From Fasciolopsis buskii (lineage: Eukaryota; Platyhelminthes; Trematoda; Plagiorchiida; Fasciolidae): a stretch of DNA of 64,000 nt. Both the position numbers and the translations under genes were made by a program. The stretch is from positions 463,508-527,507 of the forward strand of contig LUCM01007434.1 of the NCBI GenBank assembly GCA_008360955.1. The letters run 5' to 3'. Below, one piece after another: positions 32,201-45,300 of this stretch. Position 1 is the first letter of the stretch. Each line of letters starts with the position of its first letter. Below the pieces are notes generated by a model. The model saw only the letters and a list, made by a program, of their open reading frames with translations, was not told the origin of the DNA and ran no database searches.

Positions 32201-35200
32201 TGTGACTACGCATTCCGGATGAGGTGGCATCGAAGATGAAATATACCGAGATTTTTCGGGTACTTTCTCTCCCTAATGCACCACAGGCCGATTTGGCTCA
32301 GACACGTGAATTCTATTTAGTCTCGATATCAACGATTATCTACAACAGGTAAACTGCTCCCGGATGGGCGAGTAGCGGATAAAGATATTTACTTGATAGT
32401 ATGCCTAATTTACGTATGTCATGCTAGTAGCTGCACTAACTATTTTGAAAAGCCAAAAATGTCCTTCAGTAACTGTTGCAAACACCTCTCCAGATGATCA
32501 CCTGTCTTTAAGTCTATACGATTCTTGAAGCTCAGGACATTATGAAATACTTCAAGAAACTTGTGCAACAGTTCAAGGGCCATCTGTCGTCTACGTAATG
32601 TAACGCCTGACTCTGAAGTTTTGTTGATAGTTTGCTATAGGCCGTTAGGCTATGGAAACTGTTTCGGCTTTTGATACTCATAAGCACTGCTCACTATTAA
32701 GTTTATGAACAGCTCCCTTGATATGATGAAAAATCAAGAACAGTCATCCAATCCCTTGAACCACAAAGAGCCTCTCAGCATTCAACTACCCGCTTCTCTT
32801 CAAGAGTGGCTAGATGCGATTTTTCATCCTCACATGGGATACTCAAACACGATCGAGGCCTAACTTGTTCTTTCGGTCGTTAAGCAAGCAACAAATTAGT
32901 CCTTCGGGATAACAGAAATATTTTTCCGTCACTCAGCACTGCATCAGATTTCTCCGTTGCTCTTACATTTTTCCGGTTTTTTGGGTAATGTGGCCCAGTT
33001 ATCCGATGTATCGCTTCAATTTTTGGCAGTATCGACAAGGTGTGGCTGTCCCAATTGTCGGATTTATATCACGCTAATATTCAATTAAAAAGACCTCTAC
33101 TGTTTTGATATTCGTTAAGTTTCGTTCAAATCACCTACGTGTGAGTCCCTTTTTTGGACTCTCCCGATAAAATTCTTCGAGTACTAATTTCCTTACAAGT
33201 CATAGAATAGTTTTGAATTCCTCGAAAAATTTGTGAATAATTTTCGTCCATTAAAATCTTTTCCGGCACTCCACCCCATACCATTCCACTGAATGTTAAA
33301 ATGTAAGTCGTTTCTAGCCCTAACTCAGGCAGCATTGGACTACGTGATAATTTTCTATTTACTAGTGGGAAATAAAAACTTGATCCCCTATTGCTACGAT
33401 CATGGCTCTTTGGCCCGTTACTACCACGCATTCGTGTATGATCAGACATGTACACTGATGAACTATGGTTTATAAACAATAACGATCGCCGATTTTCCGA
33501 AGTGATTTCACTGTTTTTACCATTCTTCAAATATGGGGCCAAAGGCGTTTTGCGTGATCATGGTGCAATAGGTGATGAGGCCAATCGATTTAATCTAGTC
33601 CTGCAGAAATTTGCGACAATACATTCCACATCACTGGATCGATTCATCAGCATGCCACGTTTCATCTACCTGGGCAACTCAATTCGGAAGGAATTGTGGA
33701 CTAAAAATATGAATTTAATTACACTCTGTATACTATATTTGGACACTCGGTGTTTGTTTGATTAACAAATTAAAATGTAATTGGTAAAAAAACAAATGCC
33801 AGGCAAATTTCCATCCACGCTCAGTGTGTGGGAACAAAGCGGGGATAGTGGTCAGAACGACTTCTGTATGTGCCGAGTGTTTACAACTAATCATTTGCAC
33901 ACACGTCGCTCAGTGTCCGAGTTGAATCATATTGAATTTTCACGAGCAAACAAAGTTCCCACGCGGTCGTCCCCTGAGTACGGTCATCACCACTGGTATA
34001 AGCATACGATGTTGACGATCAATAAGTAAAAAGTGAATGCAATGTCAACCGATCTGTTGATCTGCTCTGTCGCTTGAGGTCGGCTATACTGTCCTCTTAC
34101 CTTCAATGAAATACAAGAGGGGAAAGCACACAGATAAGCTAGCTCAAAATGAGCAAATTTGATGCTCCGTAAAAATAGAAGAAGGAGTTCTAGTCCCCAG
34201 CGGAGAACAAGCGGACCTCAAGTGGCAGTGTATGTGTGTGTTTGCATGTGCGGGAAAAAGAATAAACGAACGAGGACGAAAATCAAAAAGAGAGCCAGCT
34301 GATGGCAGGTTCAAGTGAGTATGCACACTGGCAAAAGTGTATCCTTCAGTGTGTCTGTGTACGCACACTGACTGGAATATGGATGTTTACTCATGTTCTA
34401 TCTCCCTTTCTATCTTGCTCCCTCCCTCTCTCTCTCTCTCTCGCTCTCTCACTCTTCGTCTTACTTTCCACCCTTGCTGACTCGAATCAGACTGGAAATG
34501 GGGAATGTTCCGAATTAAATCAGCACCACATCACCAGCACAAACATCAGCATCAAGAACAACAACAATGGAGACAATAAAAAGGATATTTGAGATTTATT
34601 TTGTGCGCAGCTCACTTCAAGTGCGTCCGCCCAGACATGCGTATTTGGAAAAAATTTTGAAGACGGATGCCAGTGAAGGAATTGACAAACGATCGAGTCA
34701 GTGAGATTTTGTCAGACAAGATGGAGCAGTCGATGATCAAGGACGGGCGCATGTCAAAAATGTCTGGTCTCCCATTGCCACGCTCGGTACCTCTTGCTTA
34801 GGATTATTAGATTTACGAAGAGTCTTAACTATCCCCTCAGCAGAAAAATAAAAGCAAGACAATGTTGCTGTTTGTATTAGAATCACTGTGTTAATGATTG
34901 CACTCAAGGTAAGTCGGAAATGACTAGTCACTCATTATGCCAACTCATGAACAGACTTTTATTCGAAGAATGAGGGCTACACACCGATAGCCACATGCCA
35001 AATGTTTAGGAAGCTCAATAAGAAAAACTCTCATCAGTTTCTTAGATAGCTTCTCACAATACGGAGTTGTTTAAGTGATATCCTGGTTGGCTCGCTGACT
35101 AATAAACCTAGGCTAATCGGTGCACTAAATTAACCTGACATCGACTCTACTATCGTGCGGCTTGAACTATTGACGTCTAAAGTTCTATTTCCTGTTTCCA

Positions 35201-38200
35201 CGATTGATAATCCCGTGTGAGTTTTACTGCGAATAGTTTAGTCCAGCACTACAGTTTCTTCATTGTATCCCTTTTATACGTGAGTTGGCCGAAGTTGACA
35301 GCCTGTTTGATGAAAAGCTAGTGTTTATCTTGCATACATTTTCATTATTGGAACATTTATGTACGTAGCTGTTAGGAAAGGGAAAGAGAGCGACCACTAT
35401 AGCCTGTTGAAATGATGAAATAACTCGACTCCACCACATTAATTCTGAAAAGTCATCTGAACAACATTAGCTGCTTAATAGTGAGTTTTTTTTAGCGGGA
35501 TTTAGTGGTTTGGAAAACCATACCATCTGAGCTTAGATATTTTATGACCGGTGAAAATCCTTCAAACCAATAGCTTGGAAATTTTTCCCAAGTGGAACGA
35601 TGCCAAGTGTGTTAGTCTTATCATTCGTCTTGTATAATAAAAAACTAGCCAATAGAAAGTCCGGGGCAAATGTCGCCATTTACAAGCAGACAAAAACGAT
35701 AAAATCAAAACCCCAAGTCAGAAGCTTTGCTTAGAGTTACAATTCGTGTTTTATCGGTCCATATATTGAGATAAATCTATCATGATTAATGACGGGACTA
35801 TGCGCTTTGGAAGTTGGGTAAGCTTTTGTGCCTCTGCAATGGTCATTGGGCTAACAAAGGTTTCCTATTCATCTACCGGAAAGCAGCTTTGTGAGTATTT
35901 ACCCGATTAGCCAACCTGGAGCCTCGTTGACTAGATCTATAAACGTCTCACTTAACCGGTATGGTTCACAAACAAATTTTCCATAGATGAATCGAAACAA
36001 ATACATGTTATTAGTTATATTACAACAAATTCTGACGACTCTCAGTGGACTCCCTGTTGTTCGTCTGTAGCCAAGAAGGACAAGGGAAAACAAGTTTTTC
36101 TCCCGTTACCCGGTCTTTTTAATTCAGTTGAATATGACAGCAGACGACAGTGCATTGAGTTATCAACAGGTAAAACAATGTCCCTCACCGATGATTTTGA
36201 GCGCACGAATAGAGGCACACTTAGTTTACACAAACAAATTGTTTAGCGAGTGAAATCAAAATTTACCAACTACCAGAACACGCATCGATTGTTCAACTTT
36301 AAAGCATTCGCCTATACATTTTTTTTCTATCAGTTTGTTCTACTGTAATATCAGTGAGATAGTATAGCACGACAAAACACCGGAGTTGATTGGTTTATCC
36401 TTTCGGATTTTGGCCTCAGATAAAAGATTGCTGAACATCGTCTGTGATAAAAGTAAAAAGACTGACCACTGTTTAAAACAAAAAAATACAAATTGAACAC
36501 TAAGACGAGGGATTTTGCATTTGTCCGTTCCGACTGAAAACGTGGCAACAAGAAATAATTTTCAGACTTGAAAAAAAGGATGTGTTCTCGAGTCAATCGT
36601 TTTGTCCGTCGTGCTTTTGACAATTACGTCATAACTCGGGTTTAATCTCAACGAGATCAAAGTCGGGACGAAATTACGGAAAAAAAAACAAATTTACTCA
36701 AAATCGGTCATACACTGTACCGGCTAACAAGAACAACGTCACGATACGACGACCTAATAATTTTTACTAGTAGCATTTTAAAATTCGTGAAAAAAATAAC
36801 CAACCGCCCTAATGAGAAAACGATTTTTCACTAAGTGCAGGAAGTGACCAAAAAAAACTAGCAATTTATGACCAATTGGACAAAACCATTTTTTACTGGT
36901 TTATCATGACGACCGCAACAATGGGTTGTCAGACCGGTATGAGACAAATTAAGTAAAAATTGAATGGAATTCACTCACATAAAAACAAACATTATCACTA
37001 ACAAAAAGCGATTAAAAATATCGCATCAAACGGCGGCATGGAAACGGTCGGCGTGAGAATCTGGATGCGGAACAGTTTACGCATGACCAACACAAACTGA
37101 AACGGGGGAGATGGAACAAGCTATGGTCGAGAGTACCTAGCTGAGAGCCAAACCAAAATAGGGACAATTTGATTAGGAGCGAAAAAGAAAAGAACTTTAC
37201 CTCGGATTACGTAGTACCAAAACTCATACGGTTACTCGGAACGGTTAGTCTCGTTCCTGATAACTGATATCGAAGAGACATAATCGATAAATGAATGATC
37301 ACTTTAAGGCAACAGCATTCAGTGGAACAAAGCCAGCAAAAAGGTTTTCTAGTTCATTTAACTTTTTGTGAGACAGATATCTCATGCAGTTTGGATCTAA
37401 AACCAAAAGCCGGGATTTTGACTAGGTAATTCTTATTCTCCTTTTTTGAACAAAAAAGACGGAAACTGCAAATAATAAAGAACAAACTACAATCTGGGTC
37501 ACGGGGCGAATGAAGCACTTGGGCCGTACTGCCCTGCCCGACTCGTCGGTTTCCAGATAATAGCCTAGGGAATGAAAAGACCAGGTGGATGACTTCTTGC
37601 TGTATTTGGCAAATGATGACACTATTTCAACACTGAAGTTGGCAAAAGTCTTTTACTCATTGTCTGTGTAATAACCGATTTGTAAAATTTGGATACATCA
37701 TAGATCGGGCTTATGGCAAGTCATAGTATAAACATTGGTAGGTAAAGTATTAAATCATCATCGTCACTTATCTGGCGCTTATGTTCATACGTTAGTGAAA
37801 AAATACCGAGGACAAATAGACCGCATTTTCCGAATTCCATATATTCTAGAACATGGACAAACACACACACATACACGAAGACGTCGTCAAACAATCTATT
37901 CGTTTAACTGGATCTTTCAATTTTTGACTACTGGGTCAACTGTTCTCGAAGAACGAACGCAAATTCGAAACGTTACATGAAATGCGTCACATACAACTGA
38001 TTGAACTGATGACAAAAAAAGAAAACAATGGGATATTTTTTCCCCGTTTCAACCTCAAATCTGCTAAGCAGTTTTGTCCTGGTCTAGACCAATTACGTCT
38101 AGTCAGCCTGCTAGACCGAACGTGAATTGTCAGAACAGACGAAGAAAGAATTGAATCAGGTTATGCATCGTTTAGTCTGTCCGCTGTGTCAAAATTGTTA

Positions 38201-38501
38201 CAATTACTTTCCTTTCAATAGCTGACTGTTAAAACGTGTTTAAATGACCTCTCCAAAGGTACTTCACGCACAGCCTGGCATGCTCAAGGTCAGTCTTCCG
38301 GCATTCCTATCGGTTAGCTAAATGATATATGTTACAAATACTGGCGGAGAAATGACAAGAAAAATACTTCAGGCAAAACTGATAGTATCCGGAATGTTTT
38401 GCACAAAAACTTTGGGAAAATTTATTTTTTTTGGCAGGCCGTGAAAAGCGAAAAAAACACTGGAGACACCATGCTTCTCAGCTAACAGGGTTTTGGTACA
38501 C
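32201..38501. other. Intron sequence with microsatellites, no firm gene
   Basis: A (CT)n tract lies at 34415-34455 and an (AC)n tract at 37859-37873. At 33135-33765 both strands carry frames of 100 to 135 codons with no recognised domain. A strong minus-strand acceptor, TTTTCATTCCCTAG near 37561-37575, precedes a short open peptide YYLETDESGRAVRPKCF but lacks a good donor. Confidence 0.4.
34415..34455 (+). repeat. (CT)n microsatellite
   Basis: CCTCCCTCTCTCTCT with few interruptions, seen directly. Confidence 0.8.
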
Positions 38502-38687
38502 TCTTTTATCATCTTTTATCATTTGCTTCCTTCATTAATGAAATAACAATGCACATCAATTTTCAGGAAATGGCCAACAAATGGCTACCACGTGAGGAAG
38601 TTGACCGGCGGCGGAGTGACTCAAACTTGCTATCTTCAAGTCCAAACGTCATAACTTTGTGCGCTTGGCCACCGCTGGCCTTGGACC
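38502..38687 (-). mobile_element. tRNA-related SINE family B, copy 2
   Basis: Shares with the copy at 25060-25244 the blocks GAAGTTGACCGGC, ATTAATGAAATAACAA and the GCGCTTGGCCACCGCTGGCC-like head. Its B box has decayed (TCAAACTTGC in place of TCGAACCCAC on the plus strand). The tail includes duplicated TCTTTTATCAT units at 38510-38524. Confidence 0.6.
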
Positions 38688-40981
38688 AAGTTATTCGGAC
38701 TCATGAAAAGATGAACAGAATTAGTATCGTGATAATTCACAAACGATGGGCAAACTCTATAGGAAGCAATGTGTTGTCAAACTTAATCGACCCTGGATTG
38801 TGGCTACCTTCATATTTCCATCGCATAAGCGCCTGCAATTTACCAGTCATTAGGCTTTTCTTATGGAGCATAGCGGTAAGTAGGCATCTCTGCTCCTGAT
38901 GTGGACATTCTGAGGATAATTTTGATCAATGATGACACTTCAGGCCTCAGGCATGTTGATTAGAAGGTAGGAATCACATCCTCAGAGTTTTTCCAATGGC
39001 CAAAGTCCAATTTACAAATTTATTTTACATTGGGTGTTGTAAATGGAATACAATTATCAATAATATCGCAGTTATTCCCTCCTAAATCGAAAGGATAATT
39101 TCTGGACGCTTACAAGATTTGTTAACCTGTATTCAACGGAATAGGTTATCTTCAACCTTGACCGACTGCTCTTCTGATTCCACGTTTGATACACAAACCT
39201 CGTCTTCCAATCAAACTTACACTTGGAAAACACCAGACCTGAGTTTTGCCCTCACTGGAGTTCATCGGCAGTGCATATAATCTATCTCACTTAGAGTTTG
39301 AACTCGGGCTTCAAAAGTGAAATATTTGTGTGTCTTGCCAACTCTACTCTGAGCTAATCAAAAGTACGGAGTTTAGATTGTTCACGTGTCAACCTCTGTA
39401 AGAAAGATGGTGTTTGTTTGTATTTATGCTAAAAGGGACCGAGAAGATGTGCACAAAGGAAGTTATGCTCTTCACGGTTGATCAACACTGTGGTTTGCTG
39501 GCAGCAATAAAATCAGCGAGAAAATTTTGACAAAAAGGATTTCGACAGCTTCAAAACCACCCCACTTTGTTCGCGCAACACATTCAGCTTAAGTAGGCTA
39601 ACTGGCTAGTTTAACAAGATTAGGATGGATCTCATTAGTCTGGTCATTTTTCCAAAACAGATTTCCCAACTGACCGATTCCCAGTGTATTTTTCGCTGAG
39701 CCACGATTGGCTGAAGTGGTTTCGTCGGCGTACATTAACTCTTGGAAAAGATCTCACGACCCCATTTTGCACCAGTCGTGACGCTAGTTTTTGTCCATTC
39801 CCAAGTGGACAATGCATGCACTTCATGCGACTGATGGTTTTTTTTGCCTAAGAACGATTGCATCTTAACGAGACAACAGAAACTCACAGATGAGACAATA
39901 AATTCTTCAATAAAAGAATCCGTACACGATTAACGGACAAACGGGAGTTCCATAAGCTTAAATCCATGGAAGTCACTATGACCACACCTTCAGGGGGGAA
40001 AAAATCACGCTTTTGACATTCCCTTGAGAAGATGGAAACAAGATCACAAGAAACAGATCGAGAAGATGCAAAGAATTCAAGTGGATTTAAAAAGCCAATA
40101 AAAAAGACAATTTGATGTTTTGCTCGGTAATAGGCATTCCAGCGTCAGTCAGCGCGTAACCATGACTAATCCACGGCGGTCTTTCGTCATTTTGGTCTGC
40201 TGAACGTCTCCAAATTATTGTGTTGTTGCTATTGTTACTGTTATATCCTTTATACCCTTTTTACACTATGCGTACTTAGTATGAGCAGTAGTATAATAAT
40301 ATCGACGAAAATAGTAATACTTTCAACGCAGATTGCGCAAACCTGCCGTGTTCACTTAGGCGAGCGGATTTTAATTGCTAACAAATCAACACTTCGTTTA
40401 CGAGCAGAGGGAGTGTGCTTCTATTGAACTGGTGGATCGGAAAATTGCCTGGAAACTGCTAAAAGTTGCCCCGGGAACCTTTGCGTTCGGCTACGAAAAT
40501 ATACGTCTAATCGCCTCTTCATGAATTCCAGAAAACTCCCTCCAAACTTTCGGATTTCGTGGAAATTTCAAGAAATTTTTGCCCAGAGCATAGCCAAAGA
40601 TCGAATATCAGCCACTATGGAGGCAAAACCAATTTGGTCGTAATGACTCCCTGTGTAACCCAAAGACACTGTGCTCTCTCGCTGCATTTGCTTTGACAGA
40701 AAAACAGACAAACAAACAAATTGTTATTGTATATACTTTCGTAATACGTGCACGGATGAGTGACAAATAAGATTTCATGAATCTGACAATATCCCAACCA
40801 TAATAACAGAGGAACGTGTGTATGTCTCCTTAGAACGTATTCTTTTCACCGATTTGGAACAAAAAGATAAAATCTGATTGCCAAGAGAGAGACTTATACA
40901 AAGTTGCATTCTTTTTGTCACGGTGCCAGATTCATAATATTTCATCACTGGTTTTCGACCAAAATTCAGTTCCCAGCAAAA

Positions 40982-40985
<4 letters not shown>
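38688..40985. other. Intron sequence, no recognised feature
   Basis: Only chance frames up to about 69 codons, with AT-rich and A-rich runs. Confidence 0.5.

Positions 40986-41031
<46 letters not shown>
40986..41031 (+). repeat. (TA)23 perfect dinucleotide repeat
   Basis: Forty-six bases of uninterrupted TA, the purest microsatellite in the window. It may be polymorphic and cruciform-prone. Confidence 0.95.
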
Positions 41032-41035
<4 letters not shown>

Positions 41036-42192
41036 TGTCTGGACGAGTGAACGAAATTTCCCTGGGATCAAAAGAACAGTTTCTCGATCAATGTGGCTGG
41101 TCAGGTAGGCTCCTGTCCAAACATCTTTACACGTGTACGCTTCGAATTTGTATATTTCACCAGAATAGAATTCGTAGCCTCACGAGTGTTTAAGAAAGCT
41201 TTTCGTCGAAGAGTACCCTGAAAAACTACGACTGTGATTATTTGATAATTCGTTGTCAGTTTGGTCGAGCCGAGTGAAGGTAGAATGCCTCCAGGAAAGA
41301 TATTAATTGTTAGTAATATCTAGATGAGTAAACAAAATTTCCGCTGTCGACTCTGCAGCGAAAAGCTACCACGAACACTCTTGACTCTACAGATTCCGGT
41401 GAAACTTATATCGATATGAACGTGTTTGTGTGTGCGCGTGTGTAGCCTAAGCATGTTCCAGTCTTAGGTTTGACGGGGGAGCCCTACTTTTGTCGACTTT
41501 CAACTCCAAAAGTCACATTATTCTTTTGGGCTGAAACACTAATTTGCTTCTGTACCATGAGGATAAAGCGGAGTATTACCGAAGGACAGACTGCGTTGAA
41601 ACCATTTCGCATTATCTCAGATGCGCATAACCATTCACGTGACAGTTCGAGCAGAAGCCTGGCCGCGTGCATTTTCCGTCGGGGAATTTTTCATTGGTCT
41701 GTTCGCAGTTTCGTTTGAATGTCTGTACGCAGTTGAAAACCCGGTACGAGGCAGTTCGATTCAATTTGCTCTGCGATAATGCTTTTCCCCTCGCACGTCA
41801 TTCTGCATGTACGAAATCACTTTAATGGTTATTGTTAGCCACCAGTCCATTCAACAATTTACAAACGCTCATATGTAGTCTTTGTGGGGTTCTCAATAAT
41901 TTCTAATTTCACAATATTACTCTCCCAATATACATAACATTACGATTTACAAGTTGGGAAAGCATTTCGCTTGTACGCGGGTGCGAAACTTATTATCAAA
42001 TAAACTTGGGACGAACAAACTCACACGAGTAGGTTCATTGTACGTGATAAAGTGGAAAAAAAGTGGATCATTGGAAAATTGGTTGATTTGAAGCCTATTA
42101 ATTAAAATTTTGCAAAACCATAACCGGTCAAAATTTGACCTATCGTTAAATTTCATATTTTTGTCAAGCACTGGAAAATATTTGGTACTCAC
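41032..42192. other. Intron sequence, no recognised feature
   Basis: Both strands are open for about 60 to 80 codons near 41470-41718, but no splice borders or similarity were recognised. Confidence 0.45.
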
Positions 42193-42322
42193 AACGTGAA
42201 TTCTTCGTCCCATCTCGGATTGGTGCCTTTCTTTGTTTGTGTGTTCGATTGGACCAACTTCAGTTTCACCGAAACAAAAGTGTTCACCGCCGAGTCCGTG
42301 TCTTCCAATTTCGCCTCAATGA
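42193..42322 (-). CDS. unc-13: UNC-13 homologue, exon 1 of those seen: start of C2A domain
   Basis: The minus-strand acceptor TTTATTCGCAG precedes TCATTGAGGCG, and the donor is CGTT|GTGAGT at 42187-42192. The exon reads 2 bases, 42 codons and 2 leftover bases (TT), which the exon at 26284-26422 completes as Phe. Translation gives IEAKLEDTDSAVNTFVSV, KLKLVQSNTQTKKGTNP, RWDEEFT. This is the typical C2 beginning: A-K-L, then N-T-F-V-x-V-K-L, then a G-x-N-P-x-W-x-E-x-F strand. It aligns with the start of Munc13 C2A, which in mammals begins within a few residues of the protein's N-terminus or after a longer N-terminal region. The preceding exon must end with one leftover base and was not found. 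Confidence 0.85.
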
Positions 42323-45300
42323 CTGCGAATAAACATCGGGACATTAAAGACGGTAAACGTACAGAGAAAGAATGTCATGTGGGTCAAGTTCAATTGTACA
42401 CTACTCGTCACAGCTCCGTTTCACACTACTCTGGGCTGGATAAAAACATACAGTAGAAAATAGACCTTACGTTTCTCCGTCACAGACATTCAAAAGTTTG
42501 ATGGCTAATTCACTACTATGAAGACGGCTGTGAGGGATCTCAGTCTACCGGAACTTGGGTTATTCTTGGTCGTATTAGTTGGTTTGTAAATGCTACCATA
42601 TAAGGTACAAATGTTCAAATGGCATTTACCTACCACATTTCGCCTGTTTTCTCACAGTTTCCACCAGCTCTCACGTCGAAGAGCACAGACCTAAGTGACT
42701 AAAAAATACAATGCTTGAATCTTTTTAGACCACGTCATCGTTACGCAAATGTTCATCAGTGAATTACGATAATAGCATTGTCTTCTTCCAAAGGCATCAA
42801 CCCAGCAAGACTGCAAGATTCATCAAAAAACTAATTTCTTTGTTTTTGGCTCAAAAAATAAACCTATGAGTGAATCGTTCGCTCTCACATCAGACTTATA
42901 AGTCACGCAACGATAAACCCGGAATGGCATGGCCACTTTACCCACGATAGCGTAGCTAAGTTCTCATACCCCAAGAGATGGGCGTGCACCTGATTTAGGC
43001 TGATCACGTTTTCCAAAAGGCCAGTAATCTGCGTTTTGTAGAACTAACTAGATTATTGATAAAAGAAAACGAACAACCGCTAGTTGTTGAAAGTTTTAGG
43101 CTTTTCTGTCTAATAGATATGAATTTCGAATTTTTTTGGCATCAAGATGTTTGTGAATGAAATTATTTTACTATCTTCCCCGGGTTGTATTGATGTGCAT
43201 TGCATCGCCCGAAATGTAAGCTTTCGGATATTGCTTGCTTCTGCTGAGACAAACTGACCTAATGTCAATTGTATTCGGAGGTATCATCTGGATCAATCAA
43301 ACAGGCGGAGAATGGAATCGCTAATCAGGCGTAACGTGAAGATGCATGACCTACAGTCAAATGCAGCAGTACACAACGAACTCCTGAATAATAAGGCAGT
43401 TGCTACCCGAACGAAAAGATTAATCTTAGCTAAACAATTGAGTTGCATGTCATATGCACATTCTAATAAACAAACATGTGGAACACAAAAATAATAGGAC
43501 CGTCAGTCTTTGAGTTGTCATAAAAAGAAACTGTTGATTTTATGGCCATGTCCAAACGTGCAAATCTTTGGAAAACTAGAAATACCCTCTTGAAAAGGTT
43601 GCGATAAAAGCATTGTTCAAGAAATTACTGAGAATCTCAGAATCTCGGTGACATTATGGCGAAACTAAAAATATATGGACTACCGTATCCGCTCCGTTCA
43701 TTTTCACAACGACTAACCTCGCAGCAACGAGCGCGGGTCTAACTGTTAACTCATAGCACCGATCACTCAGAGAGAAAAGAGCAAAGAGGTGTAGTGAAAG
43801 ATTGACAAGAAAATAACAAGTTGAATAACTATCCAGAAGAGAAAAGATTGCGTCTACTACGAAGTTATGCCATTTCACGCACTGTCTCTAGCCATCTTAT
43901 AGGAAGATCTGGTAGACCCACACTCAGATATCTAGTTATACCTGCATCACCTAGGTCAATGGCTGAATCTTTCAAACTGCTTCCCCATGTCATCGACTGG
44001 CCACCTCCAAGCATCTTCCAATAATGACCTGCTTCGGAAGACAGCGTACAACGAGGCAGTCACTCTGTGACCAAGCCCAAGACATGTCCGAACTAATTTA
44101 AGTTGATTATATTTAGAGGTTAAACCCTGGGACCCAAAATCCTATGTCGAGTCTCTGAGCTACTGTCAAATTTCTTTCACTACCAACATAGCCCTGTTAA
44201 TAATTTGACACTACCCGTTTTTCGTACCAGTAAATAAGTAAGAGAACTGTGCAAAGTGAAAGCACGATAGTGCATGAAAGGGAGAAAATAATGGCTATTG
44301 CATTGTCTGATCATTGAGTTTTCGGTTCCAGCACGTACGTCGGGCGTTTGTCAGCAAACTGTTCTAGACGCAACGTTGTGTGTTTAATTCTAGCTTTCTC
44401 CGCATTTAGGTTGGTCCCTTTAGCCAAGCTATTGCCATTCTAATTTTTGTGTGACAAGCCTAGCCGTAGACAGAATATAAGGCTTAGTCGTGTAGTAAAA
44501 ATATTCCCAGGCGCTCTGCCTAGTGAAACTCTTTTGGCCCATAGAAAGCAAACATTCCGCATCACCAATTAGACGACAAATTTACTTTAAACAAAAATAT
44601 AGGACCGGGAAGATTCATAAGGAGTCAAACGATCCTGAACTTACCGATTTCCTAATGTATCATAAAACGCTGATACTATACAGATTTTACTTCTTTTAAG
44701 ACAACCATCAAGGGCTGTAAAAAAACCACTGTTACACACAAGAACACCCATAAAACAAAAACGGTAGGTAATACAAAAGTGCCCGCCAATGTGGTTTCGT
44801 GATTGAGCCAAAACAGAGACAGCTTCCAACATTGCCGCTGTCCGGATGCACCTTTAATTATTCATTATTTGTGCCAGTAATCACAAAAACCGGTGTTTGA
44901 GCACACTCGTCCGAGAGAGAACTTCTCCAACGAACCACGATTTGCATCCACAACAGAACCCTCGACGTCGTGACATCTGCCATTTAGCGAAAGCCTAGTG
45001 TGGCGGCCACACCAAAGAAGCGTTGGTTCGTGATATCTACTTGTCACCTTTAACTAGGCGTTTGGAGCATGAATGAAGCGAATTAAATGCCATGCTGGGT
45101 GGGTTTGGCTTTAAAGTAGTTCGAAAAATCTTGATGATATCTCCATCATGATTAACGTCAATAGTAAAAAAAGTACACATCACTACTTCACAGCCATTTG
45201 AAGACTTTCGGAACATGTTGTCATGACCATAACTGAAGTGAAGTGGGCAACTAGATTCACGTTGTCGAATGCCAGCAAAAAACTCGGTGATTGGCGGGTC

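Noticed and set aside
33135..33765. Frames of 135 codons (minus) and 105 codons (plus)
   Set aside because: No domain recognised in either and splice borders are unclear; not enough to call a gene.
37483..37575. Excellent minus-strand acceptor TTTTCATTCCCTAG followed by a short open peptide
   Set aside because: No matching donor of reasonable quality; the peptide is too short to identify.
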